Source: Geomicrobium halophilum (GTDB lineage: Bacteria > Bacillota > Bacilli > Bacillales > Marinococcaceae). From it: DNA of 64,000 nucleotides. A model generated the notes under the pieces. It worked only from the letters and a program-made list of their open reading frames with translations, did not search any database and had not been told where the DNA came from. Every line of letters begins with the position of its first letter. The first letter of the stretch is position 1. Below, piece after piece: positions 17,043 through 26,513 of the stretch. The stretch lies in the NCBI RefSeq assembly GCF_014207655.1, contig NZ_JACHHJ010000002.1:446924-510923 (forward strand), in the 5' to 3' direction. The translations under genes were made by a program, and so were the position numbers.

Positions 17043-17669
17043 ATGAGTGCGCTCCCCTTCATGCTTGAGATGAATGAGCTGAGTGCGGTTGTGGTAGGCG
17101 GAGGAGCAGTTGCTTGCCGCCGAGTGAAACCTTTGGTGGAAGTGGGGACGGCTGAAATTGTTGTGATCGCGCCTATGCTGAATGATGAGTTGTTACGGCT
17201 TGAGAAGGAAGGATGGTTGAGATGGGAGCAGCGGATGGCAATGGATACGGAAGTATTTTTGTGTGATTTGGTATTTTTATGCACGAATGAGCCCCAGCTA
17301 CATGAAGGGATTAAGAAGAATAAAGCCCCCCGGCAGCTTGTTTATCGTAGTGATGATGCGCAAGCAGGGGATTTTTATGTTCCTGCACGGATGAATGATG
17401 GATTACTTACGGTGAGCGTATCTACTGCAGGAGCCAGCCCTTCTTATACGAAACGGGTGAAGGGAGAAGTGGAGCGTGTATTACCGGCGAATGCAGAAGA
17501 AGAGCTTGAATTCTTACAGGAAGCACGGCAGAGGGTATTACGGACCAACGCACCGCGAGAGAGGCAATTGGCGTTGTTGAAAGAACTGGCAACTCCTGAG
17601 TTTTTGCAGGATGAGAGGAGGGAGGAGAGATTGGAAGAGCGGTTGAGGGAGTTGGGGAGGAAAAATTAG
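17043..17669 (+). CDS. sirC: Precorrin-2 dehydrogenase
   Basis: NAD-dependent oxidation of precorrin-2 to sirohydrochlorin. The 208 residues begin with a Rossmann fold (LSAVVVGGGAVACRRVKPL) and include FVPARMNDG- and VSTAGASPSY-like segments (seen as FYVPARMNDGLLTVSVSTAG) typical of SirC/CysG-N. The C-terminal third is charged and helical. The start has GGAAGGGAG upstream and lies two bases after sirB. With SUMT and SirB it completes uroporphyrinogen III to sirohaem within the window. Confidence 0.92.
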   Translation: MSALPFMLEMNELSAVVVGGGAVACRRVKPLVEVGTAEIVVIAPMLNDELLRLEKEGWLRWEQRMAMDTEVFLCDLVFLCTNEPQLHEGIKKNKAPRQLVYRSDDAQAGDFYVPARMNDGLLTVSVSTAGASPSYTKRVKGEVERVLPANAEEELEFLQEARQRVLRTNAPRERQLALLKELATPEFLQDERREERLEERLRELGRKN

Positions 17670-17743
17670 TAGTAACATCATCATAATTGGAGTATAAGAA
17701 GTCGTCCTCTTAATAACTAACGTTACTATGGGGGTGGTAAGAC

Positions 17744-18532
17744 TTGGCCGGGATCGCGGGATTTATATTGTATGTATTGATTTTATTAGTAGCTTTATTT
17801 ACTTTATTATTTATATTAAAAAAGCTTATTTCTCCTTTTTTAACAAGAACAGCGTATAGACTTGCTTCATTTATTTATATAAAAGTGACTCCTGTTAAAA
17901 ATATCTTAGTAACAATGGAACTAGTATTCTTCCTTATGGCTATAGCTGAAGTTGTTGCTCTATTTCTATTAAGCTTGGAACCTAGTAACCTGGCACTCAT
18001 GGTATTTACGGCTGCCTTCTTTTTTCCGTTTTATTGGATGGGGCTAATTTTTAATTACTTGGTCATGATGACAAACCATTACCCGTATACAAGTAAAATG
18101 GGAAGTGCATTAGCAGGGATTCAAAAAAATGATAAGGTAGATTATATTTTAGACCGAATAAAACTTTTATTAAAAAATAGTGCCTTAAGTGCGATGGGGC
18201 ACCTCATAGTGGTTTACGTATGTATTGTTGGGATGGTGGCTTTTGGTGATATGCCTGAGAGTTTTTCGTTTTTACTTTTATTGTCTATGCCTGTGAGCAT
18301 GTTAACGTGGGTATATTTCACTAATCCTTCTAAAGAGGAACAGCGATTACGTAGAATAACCGTTTATTTTATGATAGCTGTTTTTACAATGTGTAACTAT
18401 TATATGGAATTTATCGGAGGTAGCCATGATGACGCCGTAAATTATCTATTTCTTTTTATTCCAGCAGTATACTTGGCCTTAGACAGTTTTACTCAGAGTA
18501 TTATCAAGGACTTTACAAGTTATAAAAGCTAA
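17744..18532 (+). CDS. Integral membrane protein of unknown function
   Basis: I do not recognise this family. About 262 residues with roughly six to seven hydrophobic spans (strongest near residues 3-25, 58-80, 86-110, 148-170 and 215-260) and few charged residues outside loops. The proposed start is a TTG at 17744 preceded by GGGGGTGG; no better ATG lies upstream. The coding sequence is visibly AT-richer than the flanking nas, sir and ure genes, which could mean recent acquisition. It lies between sirC and a MITE-like repeat, on the same strand as both operons, with no clear terminator before it. Confidence 0.65.
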   Translation: MAGIAGFILYVLILLVALFTLLFILKKLISPFLTRTAYRLASFIYIKVTPVKNILVTMELVFFLMAIAEVVALFLLSLEPSNLALMVFTAAFFFPFYWMGLIFNYLVMMTNHYPYTSKMGSALAGIQKNDKVDYILDRIKLLLKNSALSAMGHLIVVYVCIVGMVAFGDMPESFSFLLLLSMPVSMLTWVYFTNPSKEEQRLRRITVYFMIAVFTMCNYYMEFIGGSHDDAVNYLFLFIPAVYLALDSFTQSIIKDFTSYKS

Positions 18533-18611
18533 CAATAGGAATTGGTTAAGAATTTCTTTTTTGGCCGTTAGCGACCGAGAGTTTAATTCGCATATCAGCT
18601 GTATACTTTTA

Positions 18612-18884
18612 GAGGATGTTCAATAAGTCCGGGGAAAAATAGCGGTCGTATTTCTTCGTTGACTTGCTTCTGCGTGCTCACGTATGAAAACCATATCCTC
18701 AAAAAACCACTTTTTCGTCGTGAGAAGGAACGCTTACGAAGCAGCCAACTTGGCGCTTTGCTCTTCCGAAAAGAAACCCCCCTTTTCCTTCGTGAGAAGT
18801 GAATGCTTTCGTGGTGCAAGCAGGATGCTCACAGCTGCGTCTTCTTGAACAACTCGGCTCTTTTTGTCCTCCTTTTTGAACACG
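18612..18884 (-). repeat. MITE-like interspersed repeat, copy B
   Basis: About 273 bp, the longest copy, inverted relative to copy A. It starts AGGATGTTCAATAAGTCCGG and ends CTCCTTTTTGAACACGC. An extra internal block of about 80-100 bp separates regions shared with the other two copies. Short open frames in it are repeat-derived. Confidence 0.75.
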
Positions 18885-18982
18885 CACTTTTAGGTAATGA
18901 ATGCTTCTAGTCCCTCTTTTTTATATCAGAATATTAAAAAGAGTAAATTGATACCGCGCACACAAAATCTATTCACATCGTT

Positions 18983-18999
18983 TGTGAAGTATTCTAACA
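18983..18999. promoter_or_regulatory. TnrA/GlnR nitrogen-control box of the urease operon
   Basis: TGTGAAGTATTCTAACA fits TGTNA-N7-TNACA exactly, 87 bases before the urease start codon. Between the repeat and this box (18885-18982) no gene is seen. Confidence 0.7.
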
Positions 19000-19069
19000 A
19001 AGAAGTGGTACACCATTGTGAATCAGTTTAAAGTTAAAGATACATTTCTTACTATTGGGGGCTGAATCA

Positions 19070-19768
19070 TTGAAGTTAACACCGGTTGAACAAGAAAAGC
19101 TGCAACTATTTTTAGCAGGAGAGCTGGCTACCAAACGGAGAGACCGGGGTGTGAAGCTCAATTATCCAGAAGCAACAGCAATATTATCTTGTTTTGTTAT
19201 GGAGGGCGCACGTGATGGGAAGAGCGTTCAGCAATTAATGGAAGAAGGGAAACACGTCCTTTCCTCTGATGAACTCATGGAAGGGGTGGCTGAGATGCTT
19301 GATTCCATTCAAGTTGAAGCTACGTTTCCGGATGGGGTGAAACTCGTAACCATCCATGATCCGGTTCAGATGGATCAGGATAGAGTCAAACCAGGAGCTT
19401 TTGATATTCAAGGTGGAACCATAGAAATTAACGAAGGAAGAGAATCTATTGATTTATTAGTACAAAATGAAGGAGCTCGTTCAATACAAGTTGGTTCCCA
19501 TTTTCATTTTGCTGAGGCAAATCTAGGGTTAACATTTAATAGAGAAAAAGCGATGGGTATGCGCCTTGATATTCCATCTGGAACGGCTGTGCGTTTTGAA
19601 CCCGGTGAAGAAAAGACAATTACACTCGTTCCTTTTGGAGGGAAGCAACAAGTATACGGCTTTAATAATAAGGCAAATGGTTATATAGATGTACGGAGGA
19701 AACAGCAAATGGAAGAAAAGCTCGTGGCATGGCAAGAAGGGGGGAAAAAGCATGAAGTTAGATCGTAA
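19070..19768 (+). CDS. ureAB: Urease gamma-beta fusion subunit
   Basis: Structural part of nickel urease. A single 232-residue chain contains a complete gamma subunit (about 1-99: [41 protein letters not shown]) followed directly by a beta subunit (about 105-232: [45 protein letters not shown]). Bacillus species usually encode these separately; the fusion recalls Helicobacter UreA. The TTG at 19070 is preferred to the TTG at 19055 because it gives the canonical MKLTP start with GGGGG eight bases upstream. It overlaps ureC by 17 bases. Confidence 0.92.
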   Translation: MKLTPVEQEKLQLFLAGELATKRRDRGVKLNYPEATAILSCFVMEGARDGKSVQQLMEEGKHVLSSDELMEGVAEMLDSIQVEATFPDGVKLVTIHDPVQMDQDRVKPGAFDIQGGTIEINEGRESIDLLVQNEGARSIQVGSHFHFAEANLGLTFNREKAMGMRLDIPSGTAVRFEPGEEKTITLVPFGGKQQVYGFNNKANGYIDVRRKQQMEEKLVAWQEGGKKHEVRS

Positions 19769-21461
19769 AGAATATGCAGATTTGTTTGGACCAACAACAG
19801 GGGATCGTGTTCGTTTAGCTGATACAGATTTGTGGGTTGAAGTAGAATATGATTATACGATCTATGGAGATGAAGTTGTTTTTGGTGGGGGGAAGACGAT
19901 TCGAGATGGAATGGGTCAAAATGGAAGAGTGACTTCCCAGGAAGAAGCGCTAGACCTTGTTATCACGAATGTATTGATTGTAGATTATACAGGCATCGTA
20001 AAGGCAGATGTCGGGGTTAAAGATGGCCGTATTGTCGATATTGGAAAAGCAGGTAACCCGGATACAATGGATGGGGTAACGCCAAGTCTTGTGATCGGTA
20101 CGGCTACAGAAGTAATGGCTGGAGAAGGAAAAATTTTAACGGCTGGGGGCGTAGATTCCCATATTCATTTTATCGCTCCTCAACAAATGGAAACGGCTCT
20201 CTCTTCTGGTATTACAACGATGATTGGTGGAGGCACAGGGCCTGCAACGGGAAGTAAAGCTACGACGAGCACCTCAGGACCTTGGCATATGCATCGTATG
20301 TTAGAAGCGGCAGAAGATTTTCCAGTGAATGTAGGGTTCTTAGGAAAAGGGAATGCTTCAACGAAACAACCACTGGTAGAACAAGTAGAAGCTGGTGCTA
20401 TAGGTCTGAAACTTCATGAAGATTGGGGAACAACACCGGCAGCCATTGATGCATGTATGAATGTGGTTGAAGAGAATGATATTCAAGTGGCGATTCATAC
20501 AGATACGTTAAATGAAGCAGGTTATCTAGAAAATACTTTGGAAGCGATTGGAGATCGCGTGATTCATACCTACCATATTGAAGGAGCAGGCGGAGGTCAC
20601 GCCCCGGATATCATGAAGCTCGCATCTTACGCCAATATTTTACCTTCGTCTACAACCCCCACCCTGCCATATACTGAAAATACAATGACCGAGCATTTGG
20701 ATATGATGATGGTGTGTCATCATCTGGATCCGAATGTTGAGGAGGATTTGGCATTTAGCTATTCACGTATTCGGGCGGGTACGATCGCGGCCGAAGATAT
20801 ATTGCATGATATAGGCGCGGCAAGTATGACATCTTCAGATTCCCAAGCGATGGGTCGCGTAGGGGAAGTTCTCATTCGTACATGGCAAACAGCAGATAAA
20901 ATGAAAAAACAACGGGGTCCACTTCGAGGAGACAACCAAAGTGATAACAACCGTGTGAAGCGGTATATCGCAAAATACACCGTTAATCCAGCCATTACAC
21001 ATGGAATCAGTCATGAAGTCGGTTCGATCGCACCTGGGAAACTTGCCGACCTTGTTTTATGGGACCCTGCATTTTTCGGAGCCAAGCCTGAACTTGTCTT
21101 CAAGGGAGGTCATATTGCAAGGGCGCAAATGGGCGATCCGAACGGGTCGATCCCGACGCCCCAACCTGTCTTTATGCGTCAAATGTATGCATCTTACGGA
21201 AAAGCAAATGCCTCAACATCACTTACTTTTATGTCACAAGCAGGTATTACCAATCAGGTGCCGGAAAAACTGGGATTGCAAAAGAAGGTAGTCCCGGTGA
21301 AACAAATCCGCGGGCTCAGCAAACTGGATATGAAGTGCAACCATTTGCTTCCTGATATCCAGATAGACCCTGAAACCTACGATGTTTATGCGAACGGGGA
21401 AAAGCTTTTCTGTGAACCAGCAAGCAAACTCCCGCTTACGCAAAAGTATTCTCTATTTTAA
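19752..21461 (+). CDS. ureC: Urease alpha (catalytic) subunit
   Basis: Hydrolyses urea to ammonia and carbamate at a dinickel site. The 569 residues carry every expected ligand: His137/139 (SHIHF), the carbamylated Lys220 and His222 (GLKLHEDWG), His249, His275 ([14 protein letters not shown]), flap Cys322-His323 (VCHHLDP) and Asp363 (SSDSQAMGR). The ATG at 19752 follows AAGGGGGGAA within the end of ureAB. No ureD, E, F or G gene is present before the next operon; B. subtilis also has ureABC alone. The product is cytoplasmic and feeds the same ammonium pool as the nas operon. Confidence 0.96.
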   Translation: MKLDRKEYADLFGPTTGDRVRLADTDLWVEVEYDYTIYGDEVVFGGGKTIRDGMGQNGRVTSQEEALDLVITNVLIVDYTGIVKADVGVKDGRIVDIGKAGNPDTMDGVTPSLVIGTATEVMAGEGKILTAGGVDSHIHFIAPQQMETALSSGITTMIGGGTGPATGSKATTSTSGPWHMHRMLEAAEDFPVNVGFLGKGNASTKQPLVEQVEAGAIGLKLHEDWGTTPAAIDACMNVVEENDIQVAIHTDTLNEAGYLENTLEAIGDRVIHTYHIEGAGGGHAPDIMKLASYANILPSSTTPTLPYTENTMTEHLDMMMVCHHLDPNVEEDLAFSYSRIRAGTIAAEDILHDIGAASMTSSDSQAMGRVGEVLIRTWQTADKMKKQRGPLRGDNQSDNNRVKRYIAKYTVNPAITHGISHEVGSIAPGKLADLVLWDPAFFGAKPELVFKGGHIARAQMGDPNGSIPTPQPVFMRQMYASYGKANASTSLTFMSQAGITNQVPEKLGLQKKVVPVKQIRGLSKLDMKCNHLLPDIQIDPETYDVYANGEKLFCEPASKLPLTQKYSLF

Positions 21462-21472
21462 TAAAATCTAGT

Positions 21473-21512
21473 AGAGCGTTTGTTCCAGTAAATGGGGCAG
21501 ACGCTTTTTTGT
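21473..21512 (+). terminator. Terminator after ureC
   Basis: Stem AGCGTTTG/CAGACGCT with a long loop, followed by TTTTTT. Confidence 0.7.
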
Positions 21513-21542
21513 AGAGGAATTACTGGCACTTTCGAAAAGGGA

Positions 21543-21571
21543 TTGTCAAAACTACATTGATAAATTATAAT
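21543..21571 (+). promoter_or_regulatory. Sigma-A promoter for the permease gene
   Basis: TTGTCA (21543-21548), 17-base spacer and a perfect TATAAT (21566-21571). The expected start near 21578 places the palindromic operator at 21609-21626 downstream, at about +32 to +49. Confidence 0.75.
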
Positions 21572-21608
21572 CATAACTATCAAATATTTCTGAAATCATC
21601 TTCTTTAA

Positions 21609-21626
21609 ATGCTAACTGGTTAGTAT
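21609..21626. promoter_or_regulatory. Palindromic operator 1 of the acyl-CoA carboxylase cluster
   Basis: ATGCTAACTGGTTAGTAT, an inverted repeat of the ATRCTAAC-N2-GTTAG form expected of TetR-family repressors. A related site lies at 23156-23173. No regulator gene is visible in the window. Confidence 0.55.
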
Positions 21627-21724
21627 TTAAGAAATAAAAACAGAAAGGGGAGATGAGTCCCTTAATTCAGCTTATATACCCCTAAATATCAGCCCTATAA
21701 CTAACATAAACAAGAGGTGATGAA

Positions 21725-23092
21725 GTGGCTAAAAAAAGAGAATATGGGAAATATCATCCTGGCTTAAAATGGGGTCCATTTACAACACGTCTCCCAGGGG
21801 TGCATGTTGGGATATCGTGGCCTATGCTCATTCAAGGTGCAATTATTTCTATGGCCACAGGTGGTTCACTTGCTCCATTAATGATGGAGTTTTTTAACGT
21901 ATCGTTTGAGGTAGCTTGGACGACGATGTCGATTCAACTCTTTTGGGTTTGGTCACACACGGTATTATTTGGTGAGCCTCATGCTCCAGGATGGATTACA
22001 CCGGCTTTGCCGTTAGTAATTGTCTTTCTCGGCGATTATTCACCAGGAACTGAAGCGGTTCACGCAATGATGGCGGTGATGCTCGTCATATCAGTTCTTT
22101 TCTTGTTTTTCGGTCTCACAGGGTTAGGTGACAAGTTTAACCGACTGGTTCCAAATACGTTAAAAGCAGGAATTATCATGGGGGCAGCTATATCTGCTTT
22201 TATGTCTGAGTTTGATCGTGTCCAAGAGCTTCCTTTCACATTAATTAGTGCTTGGGTTGCTGTATTAATGGTATTATATTCCATACCGTTTCAAAAGATT
22301 AATAATGTGAAGGTAAAAGGTTTGTTAGCTGCTAATGCATTGTTGGTGGGGTTCATTGCTGCAGGTATCGTAGGAAGCATCAGTGGTGAGATTCAATTTA
22401 ATATTGAGTGGGGGATATTTATTCCTCAATTTGGTGAAATGTTCGCAACACTGACTCCTTACGGTGTTGGGCTACCGTCCTGGGAAATGATTTTAGCTGC
22501 TATACCGATGGCTTTGAGCATCTATATCCTGGTATTCGGAGATTTGTTAGTAGCCGATGGTTTGATCCGTTCTGCGAAAAAGTCAAGACCGGATGAAAAA
22601 ATAGATGTTAATTATACACGCACTCATTATGCATTGACGCTGCGTAATTTAGGCTATTTACTTACTGGAGGGGCGTTCATTCCTTTACATGGACCGATTT
22701 GGACGGGTGTCCAAGTCTATGTAATTGAACGTTATAAGCAAGGGAGAAAAGTGATGGACTCGATATTCACCGGAACGATAAACTTTCATCTGCTTGCGCT
22801 GCCTTTGGGGTTTCTCATGCCAATTATTTCGCTCATTCTTCCACTATTGGATGTCGCTCTTTCCTTGACATTATTGCTTACCGGCTTTGCTTGTGCATAC
22901 TTAGCCATGTCCATGGTATCGACAAACGTATCCAGAGGAATGACATTATTCATTGGTGTCCTGACTGCCCTTCAAGGACCGGCGTGGGGGCTTGGTGTAG
23001 GAGTAGTGATGTACATCTTATTAATGGGAATTAATGGGCGACCACCAAGTATGAAAAGCAAATACGATACGAAAGAAGAGCAGCAGATGTAA
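21725..23092 (+). CDS. Multi-span permease, probably NCS2/SLC23-like
   Basis: A 455-residue membrane protein with about 12 spans. Segments GPFTTRLPGVHVGISWP, FGEPHAPGWITPALPLVIVF and TGGAFIPLHGPIWTGVQVY resemble the xanthine/uracil/vitamin C permease superfamily, but the match is from memory and weak, so the substrate is unknown. The start is a GTG at 21725 with AGAGGTGAT upstream. It heads a cluster of acyl-CoA metabolism genes, follows a good promoter and operator, and most likely imports the organic acid activated by the downstream ligase. It could also be an exporter. Confidence 0.6.
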   Translation: MAKKREYGKYHPGLKWGPFTTRLPGVHVGISWPMLIQGAIISMATGGSLAPLMMEFFNVSFEVAWTTMSIQLFWVWSHTVLFGEPHAPGWITPALPLVIVFLGDYSPGTEAVHAMMAVMLVISVLFLFFGLTGLGDKFNRLVPNTLKAGIIMGAAISAFMSEFDRVQELPFTLISAWVAVLMVLYSIPFQKINNVKVKGLLAANALLVGFIAAGIVGSISGEIQFNIEWGIFIPQFGEMFATLTPYGVGLPSWEMILAAIPMALSIYILVFGDLLVADGLIRSAKKSRPDEKIDVNYTRTHYALTLRNLGYLLTGGAFIPLHGPIWTGVQVYVIERYKQGRKVMDSIFTGTINFHLLALPLGFLMPIISLILPLLDVALSLTLLLTGFACAYLAMSMVSTNVSRGMTLFIGVLTALQGPAWGLGVGVVMYILLMGINGRPPSMKSKYDTKEEQQM

Positions 23093-23155
23093 AAAGAAAA
23101 AAGTAATCTTAAAAAATGACAGTCAGAATATTCATTTTTAAATTAATTTTTAAAT

Positions 23156-23173
23156 ATACTAACCAGTAGGTAT
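23156..23173. promoter_or_regulatory. Palindromic operator 2 of the acyl-CoA carboxylase cluster
   Basis: ATACTAACCAGTAGGTAT shares the CTAAC-N2-GT core with the site at 21609-21626. It overlaps TATACT (23155-23160), a likely -10 for the carboxyltransferase gene that starts 40 bases later. Confidence 0.55.
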
Positions 23174-23212
23174 TCGAATATTTCAGGGCATATAGGAGAA
23201 GGGGGAGTAAGA

Positions 23213-24751
23213 ATGAATTCATATCTTAAGGAGCTACAAGAACGTAAAGAGAGAGCCCTTCTTATGGGTGGGCAAGAAAAGGTCAATGCCCACCGTGAGG
23301 GGGGATTTTACACAGCTCGGGAGCGAATCGATAGACTGGTGGATCAAGACTCATTTTTGGAAATGGGTTTACTTAATCACTCTGATGTTCCGGGTGCAGA
23401 ACATAAAAGTGCAGCCGATGGGTTGATCTGTGGATTAGCAAAAGTGGAAGGTCGTCCAGTAGTCGTTACAGCTTTAGATAAGACTGTATTTGCTGGGACT
23501 GAGGGTACAGTGCATATGAAAAAAGCAAAGGCCTTCCATGATTATGCTGTAAAACGTGGTTTCCCGCTCATAAACCTTGGGGAAGGCGGAGGACTACGTA
23601 TGCCTGACGGAATGGGTTCAGACAACATAAGCCAAAATATGATGCCTATGACGTTATTAAAACATGAACGTCAGGTTCCTTTAATTACAAGTATCATGGG
23701 CGATAGTTTTGGCGGCCCCACATGGTTTGCGGTTTCCTCTGATTTTGTTAGTCAGGTCAAAGGAAGCTGTATGGCCGTCGCCGGGCCACGTATGTTAGAA
23801 ATAGCGACTGGAGAGAAAGTGTCCCCAGGTGAATTAGGGGGATGGAAGATTCATGCCGAACAAACGGGTCAAACAGATCATGTGGCCGAAGATGAAGAGC
23901 ATTGTTTGGCAACGATTAAAGAGTTTCTAAAATATATGCCATCCCACGCAGAGGAAGAGCCGCCTTTACATCCTACAGCCGATGATCCAGCGCGAATATT
24001 AGATGAAGTTACTACACTCGTGCCGACAAGAACGACGAGGGCTTATGATATGAAAAAGCTTATTAAACTTATCGTCGATGATGGGGAATATTTTGAGATA
24101 AAATCCCTATTTGGCAAGGCCTTACTCACTATTCTGGCTCGTTTAAATGGGCGAGTGGTGGGAGTTGTCGCCAATCAGCCAATGCAATACGCTGGAGCGG
24201 CAGGGCCTGATGAATGTGATAAAGCCACGGAATTTATTTGCCTTTGTGATTCTTTTCATATTCCGCTCGTCTTTTTACATGACATTCCTGGGTTTCGAGT
24301 GAGCAGCGCCGCTGAAAAAGAAAGGATTCCATCTAAGATTATGATTTGGAACCAGGCTTTAGCTCAATCTACAGTTCCTAAATTATCAGTTGTCATTCGG
24401 AAAAGCATAGGTGCGGCCTATAGTAATATGTGTGGTCCGGAAATGGGAGCTGATTTTGTTGCTGCTTGGCCGCTAGCAGACATTAATTTTACAGGTCCTG
24501 AAGTAGGGGTGAATGTCGTATATGGCCGTCATCTAATAGAAGCAGAGAATCCGAAAGAGGAACGACAAACACTCTTAAAGGAGTGGGAATTCGAAAGCTC
24601 ACCTTATAAGGCAGCTGCCAAACATCTCATTGATGACGTGATTGATCCTAGAGATACTCGTCAATTTTTATGTCAGTCACTTGAATATGCTTGTCATAAA
24701 AATGGCTCTATAAGTGAACGTCGTTTAGCAAACTGGCCGACGGGATTTTAA
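23213..24751 (+). CDS. Acyl-CoA carboxylase carboxyltransferase subunit (first copy)
   Basis: Carboxyltransferase of the propionyl-CoA/methylcrotonyl-CoA carboxylase family; moves CO2 between biotin and an acyl-CoA. The 512 residues contain both crotonase-like halves: LINLGEGGGLRMPDGMGS and oxyanion-forming GDSFGGPTWF in the first, VVANQPMQYAGAAGPDECDKA and HDIPGFRVSS with VIRKSIGAAYSNM in the second. The ATG follows GGGGGAG. The C-terminus ends in the conserved VIDPRDTRQFL motif. The acyl specificity cannot be read. No biotin carboxylase or biotin carrier gene is in the window, so those must be supplied in trans or the enzyme acts as a decarboxylase component. Confidence 0.85.
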   Translation: MNSYLKELQERKERALLMGGQEKVNAHREGGFYTARERIDRLVDQDSFLEMGLLNHSDVPGAEHKSAADGLICGLAKVEGRPVVVTALDKTVFAGTEGTVHMKKAKAFHDYAVKRGFPLINLGEGGGLRMPDGMGSDNISQNMMPMTLLKHERQVPLITSIMGDSFGGPTWFAVSSDFVSQVKGSCMAVAGPRMLEIATGEKVSPGELGGWKIHAEQTGQTDHVAEDEEHCLATIKEFLKYMPSHAEEEPPLHPTADDPARILDEVTTLVPTRTTRAYDMKKLIKLIVDDGEYFEIKSLFGKALLTILARLNGRVVGVVANQPMQYAGAAGPDECDKATEFICLCDSFHIPLVFLHDIPGFRVSSAAEKERIPSKIMIWNQALAQSTVPKLSVVIRKSIGAAYSNMCGPEMGADFVAAWPLADINFTGPEVGVNVVYGRHLIEAENPKEERQTLLKEWEFESSPYKAAAKHLIDDVIDPRDTRQFLCQSLEYACHKNGSISERRLANWPTGF

Positions 24752-24785
24752 ATCTATTATGACAATACTCGAGGAGTGATCAATA

Positions 24786-26456
24786 ATGGAACGAATCTGG
24801 ATGAAAAATTGGCCTACCCGTGTACCTACAAAGCTCCATTATTCATTAGGAGAAAAACCGTTGCATGAATATTTGCATCATCATGCGGAAGAGAAACCAG
24901 ATCAATCTGCATATATCTTCTATGGTACTTCTATTTCTTGGCAAGAGTTAGATCGGTACTCAGACAGTCTTGCCTGTTACTTGCAACGTCAAGGTGTGCA
25001 AAAAGGCGATCGAATCGGGATTTACATGCAAAACTGTCCGCAGTATATGATTGCCCATTACGCGATTCAAAAAATCGGGGCCATTGTTTCTCCATTTAAC
25101 CCAATGTCAAAGGAAGCTGAACTGGCGTATATGGTCGAGCAAATCAATGCTAAGGGGATCATTACCGGTCAAGAGCTATATCCTTTTGTCAAAGCGGTTA
25201 AGGATAAAAGTGAGAATTTAGAAATCGTTGTGACGACCAATTACTTGGATTTCTTATCTGAAGGAACTATTCTGCCGATTCCAGAGGAAGTAAGTATGGA
25301 AAAGCAGACCTTTGAAGAAGCGGAAGATTTGTTGGATATTATCCGAACGTATCAACCAAACTTTGAAGCTGTACCCATTAACATTTGGGAAGATGTTAGT
25401 TTGATGGTTTTTACATCTGGAACGACAGGAAGACCTAAAGCAGCGATGTTAACGTATGGAAATGCCTTGTTTAAAACCGCATCCACTTTTGAAGCTAATG
25501 GGTTAAATTATGAAGATCGATCAGTAGCCGTTATGCCCCTTTGTCATATTGCGGGAATGGTCATGGGTGTAAACCTTCCTGTCTATAGCGGATCCACGAG
25601 TGTATTGCTAACGAGATTTGAGCCGGAAACGGTCATTACCGCGATGGAACAATATAAGCCTCAAAATTGGTATAGCATCGTACCTATGAATATGGCGATC
25701 CTCCATCATCCTGGCATTGAAACACGTGATTTGACGTCTTTAAACCGTAATATGTGTACCAGCTTCGGAATGCCAATTACACAAGACCTCGTCAATCAGT
25801 GGAAGAAAGTTACGGAAGGATGTCAATTACATGAAGCTGCTTACGGGCTTAGTGAAACGCATACCTGTGATACATTTATGCCGGCGGATAACGTAAAATT
25901 AGGAAGTTGTGGGATTCCTACTCATGAAACAGATATTCGAATCGTTGATCTGGAGAGTGGCGAAGACCTACCAACAGATAAGGAGGGCGAAATTGCTGTA
26001 AAAAATCCGGGGGTATTTAAAGGTTATTGGAATCGGCCTGAGGCGACCGCAGAGACATTGCGTGACGGTTGGGTGTTCACGGGAGATATCGGATATATTG
26101 ATGGGGAAGGATATTTGTATTTTTCCGGGAGAGTAAAAGAAATGATCAAAAGTTCCGGCTACAGTGTATTTCCTGAAGATGTTGAGGCGTTACTCATCGA
26201 CCATAAAGCCATCGCCCAAGTGGCTGTGATTGGAGTGCCGGATGAGAAGAAAGGGGAAAGTGTCAAAGCATTTGTTGTTCTTCATCCTCAGTATAAAGGG
26301 AAGATTTCAGAGACGGAAATTGTAGACTGGGCGAAAGAAAAAATGGCTGCTTATAAGTATCCGCGATATGTGGAATTTCTTCAAAGCGTACCTGCGACCG
26401 GATCAGGAAAGGTGTTACGACGCTTGTTAAAGGAAGAAGTGAGGGCGAATGAATAA
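24786..26456 (+). CDS. AMP-forming acyl-CoA ligase
   Basis: Activates a carboxylic acid to its CoA thioester through an acyl-adenylate. The 556 residues show the ANL-family signatures: P-loop MVFTSGTTGRPKAAMLTYGN, AYGLSETHT, the GWVFTGDIGYIDGEGYLYFSGR hinge region, and the C-terminal catalytic lysine in ATGSGKVLRRLLKEE. The ATG has GAGGAGTG upstream. It sits between two carboxyltransferase genes on one strand with 34 and 57 bases of spacing, so they probably act on the same acid. The substrate is not predictable from sequence alone. Confidence 0.88.
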   Translation: MERIWMKNWPTRVPTKLHYSLGEKPLHEYLHHHAEEKPDQSAYIFYGTSISWQELDRYSDSLACYLQRQGVQKGDRIGIYMQNCPQYMIAHYAIQKIGAIVSPFNPMSKEAELAYMVEQINAKGIITGQELYPFVKAVKDKSENLEIVVTTNYLDFLSEGTILPIPEEVSMEKQTFEEAEDLLDIIRTYQPNFEAVPINIWEDVSLMVFTSGTTGRPKAAMLTYGNALFKTASTFEANGLNYEDRSVAVMPLCHIAGMVMGVNLPVYSGSTSVLLTRFEPETVITAMEQYKPQNWYSIVPMNMAILHHPGIETRDLTSLNRNMCTSFGMPITQDLVNQWKKVTEGCQLHEAAYGLSETHTCDTFMPADNVKLGSCGIPTHETDIRIVDLESGEDLPTDKEGEIAVKNPGVFKGYWNRPEATAETLRDGWVFTGDIGYIDGEGYLYFSGRVKEMIKSSGYSVFPEDVEALLIDHKAIAQVAVIGVPDEKKGESVKAFVVLHPQYKGKISETEIVDWAKEKMAAYKYPRYVEFLQSVPATGSGKVLRRLLKEEVRANE

Positions 26457-26513
26457 GGTAAGAAGAATGTTTTATCCATTATATTGAAAGCGCTTACTAA
26501 AGGGGTGGTAAAT

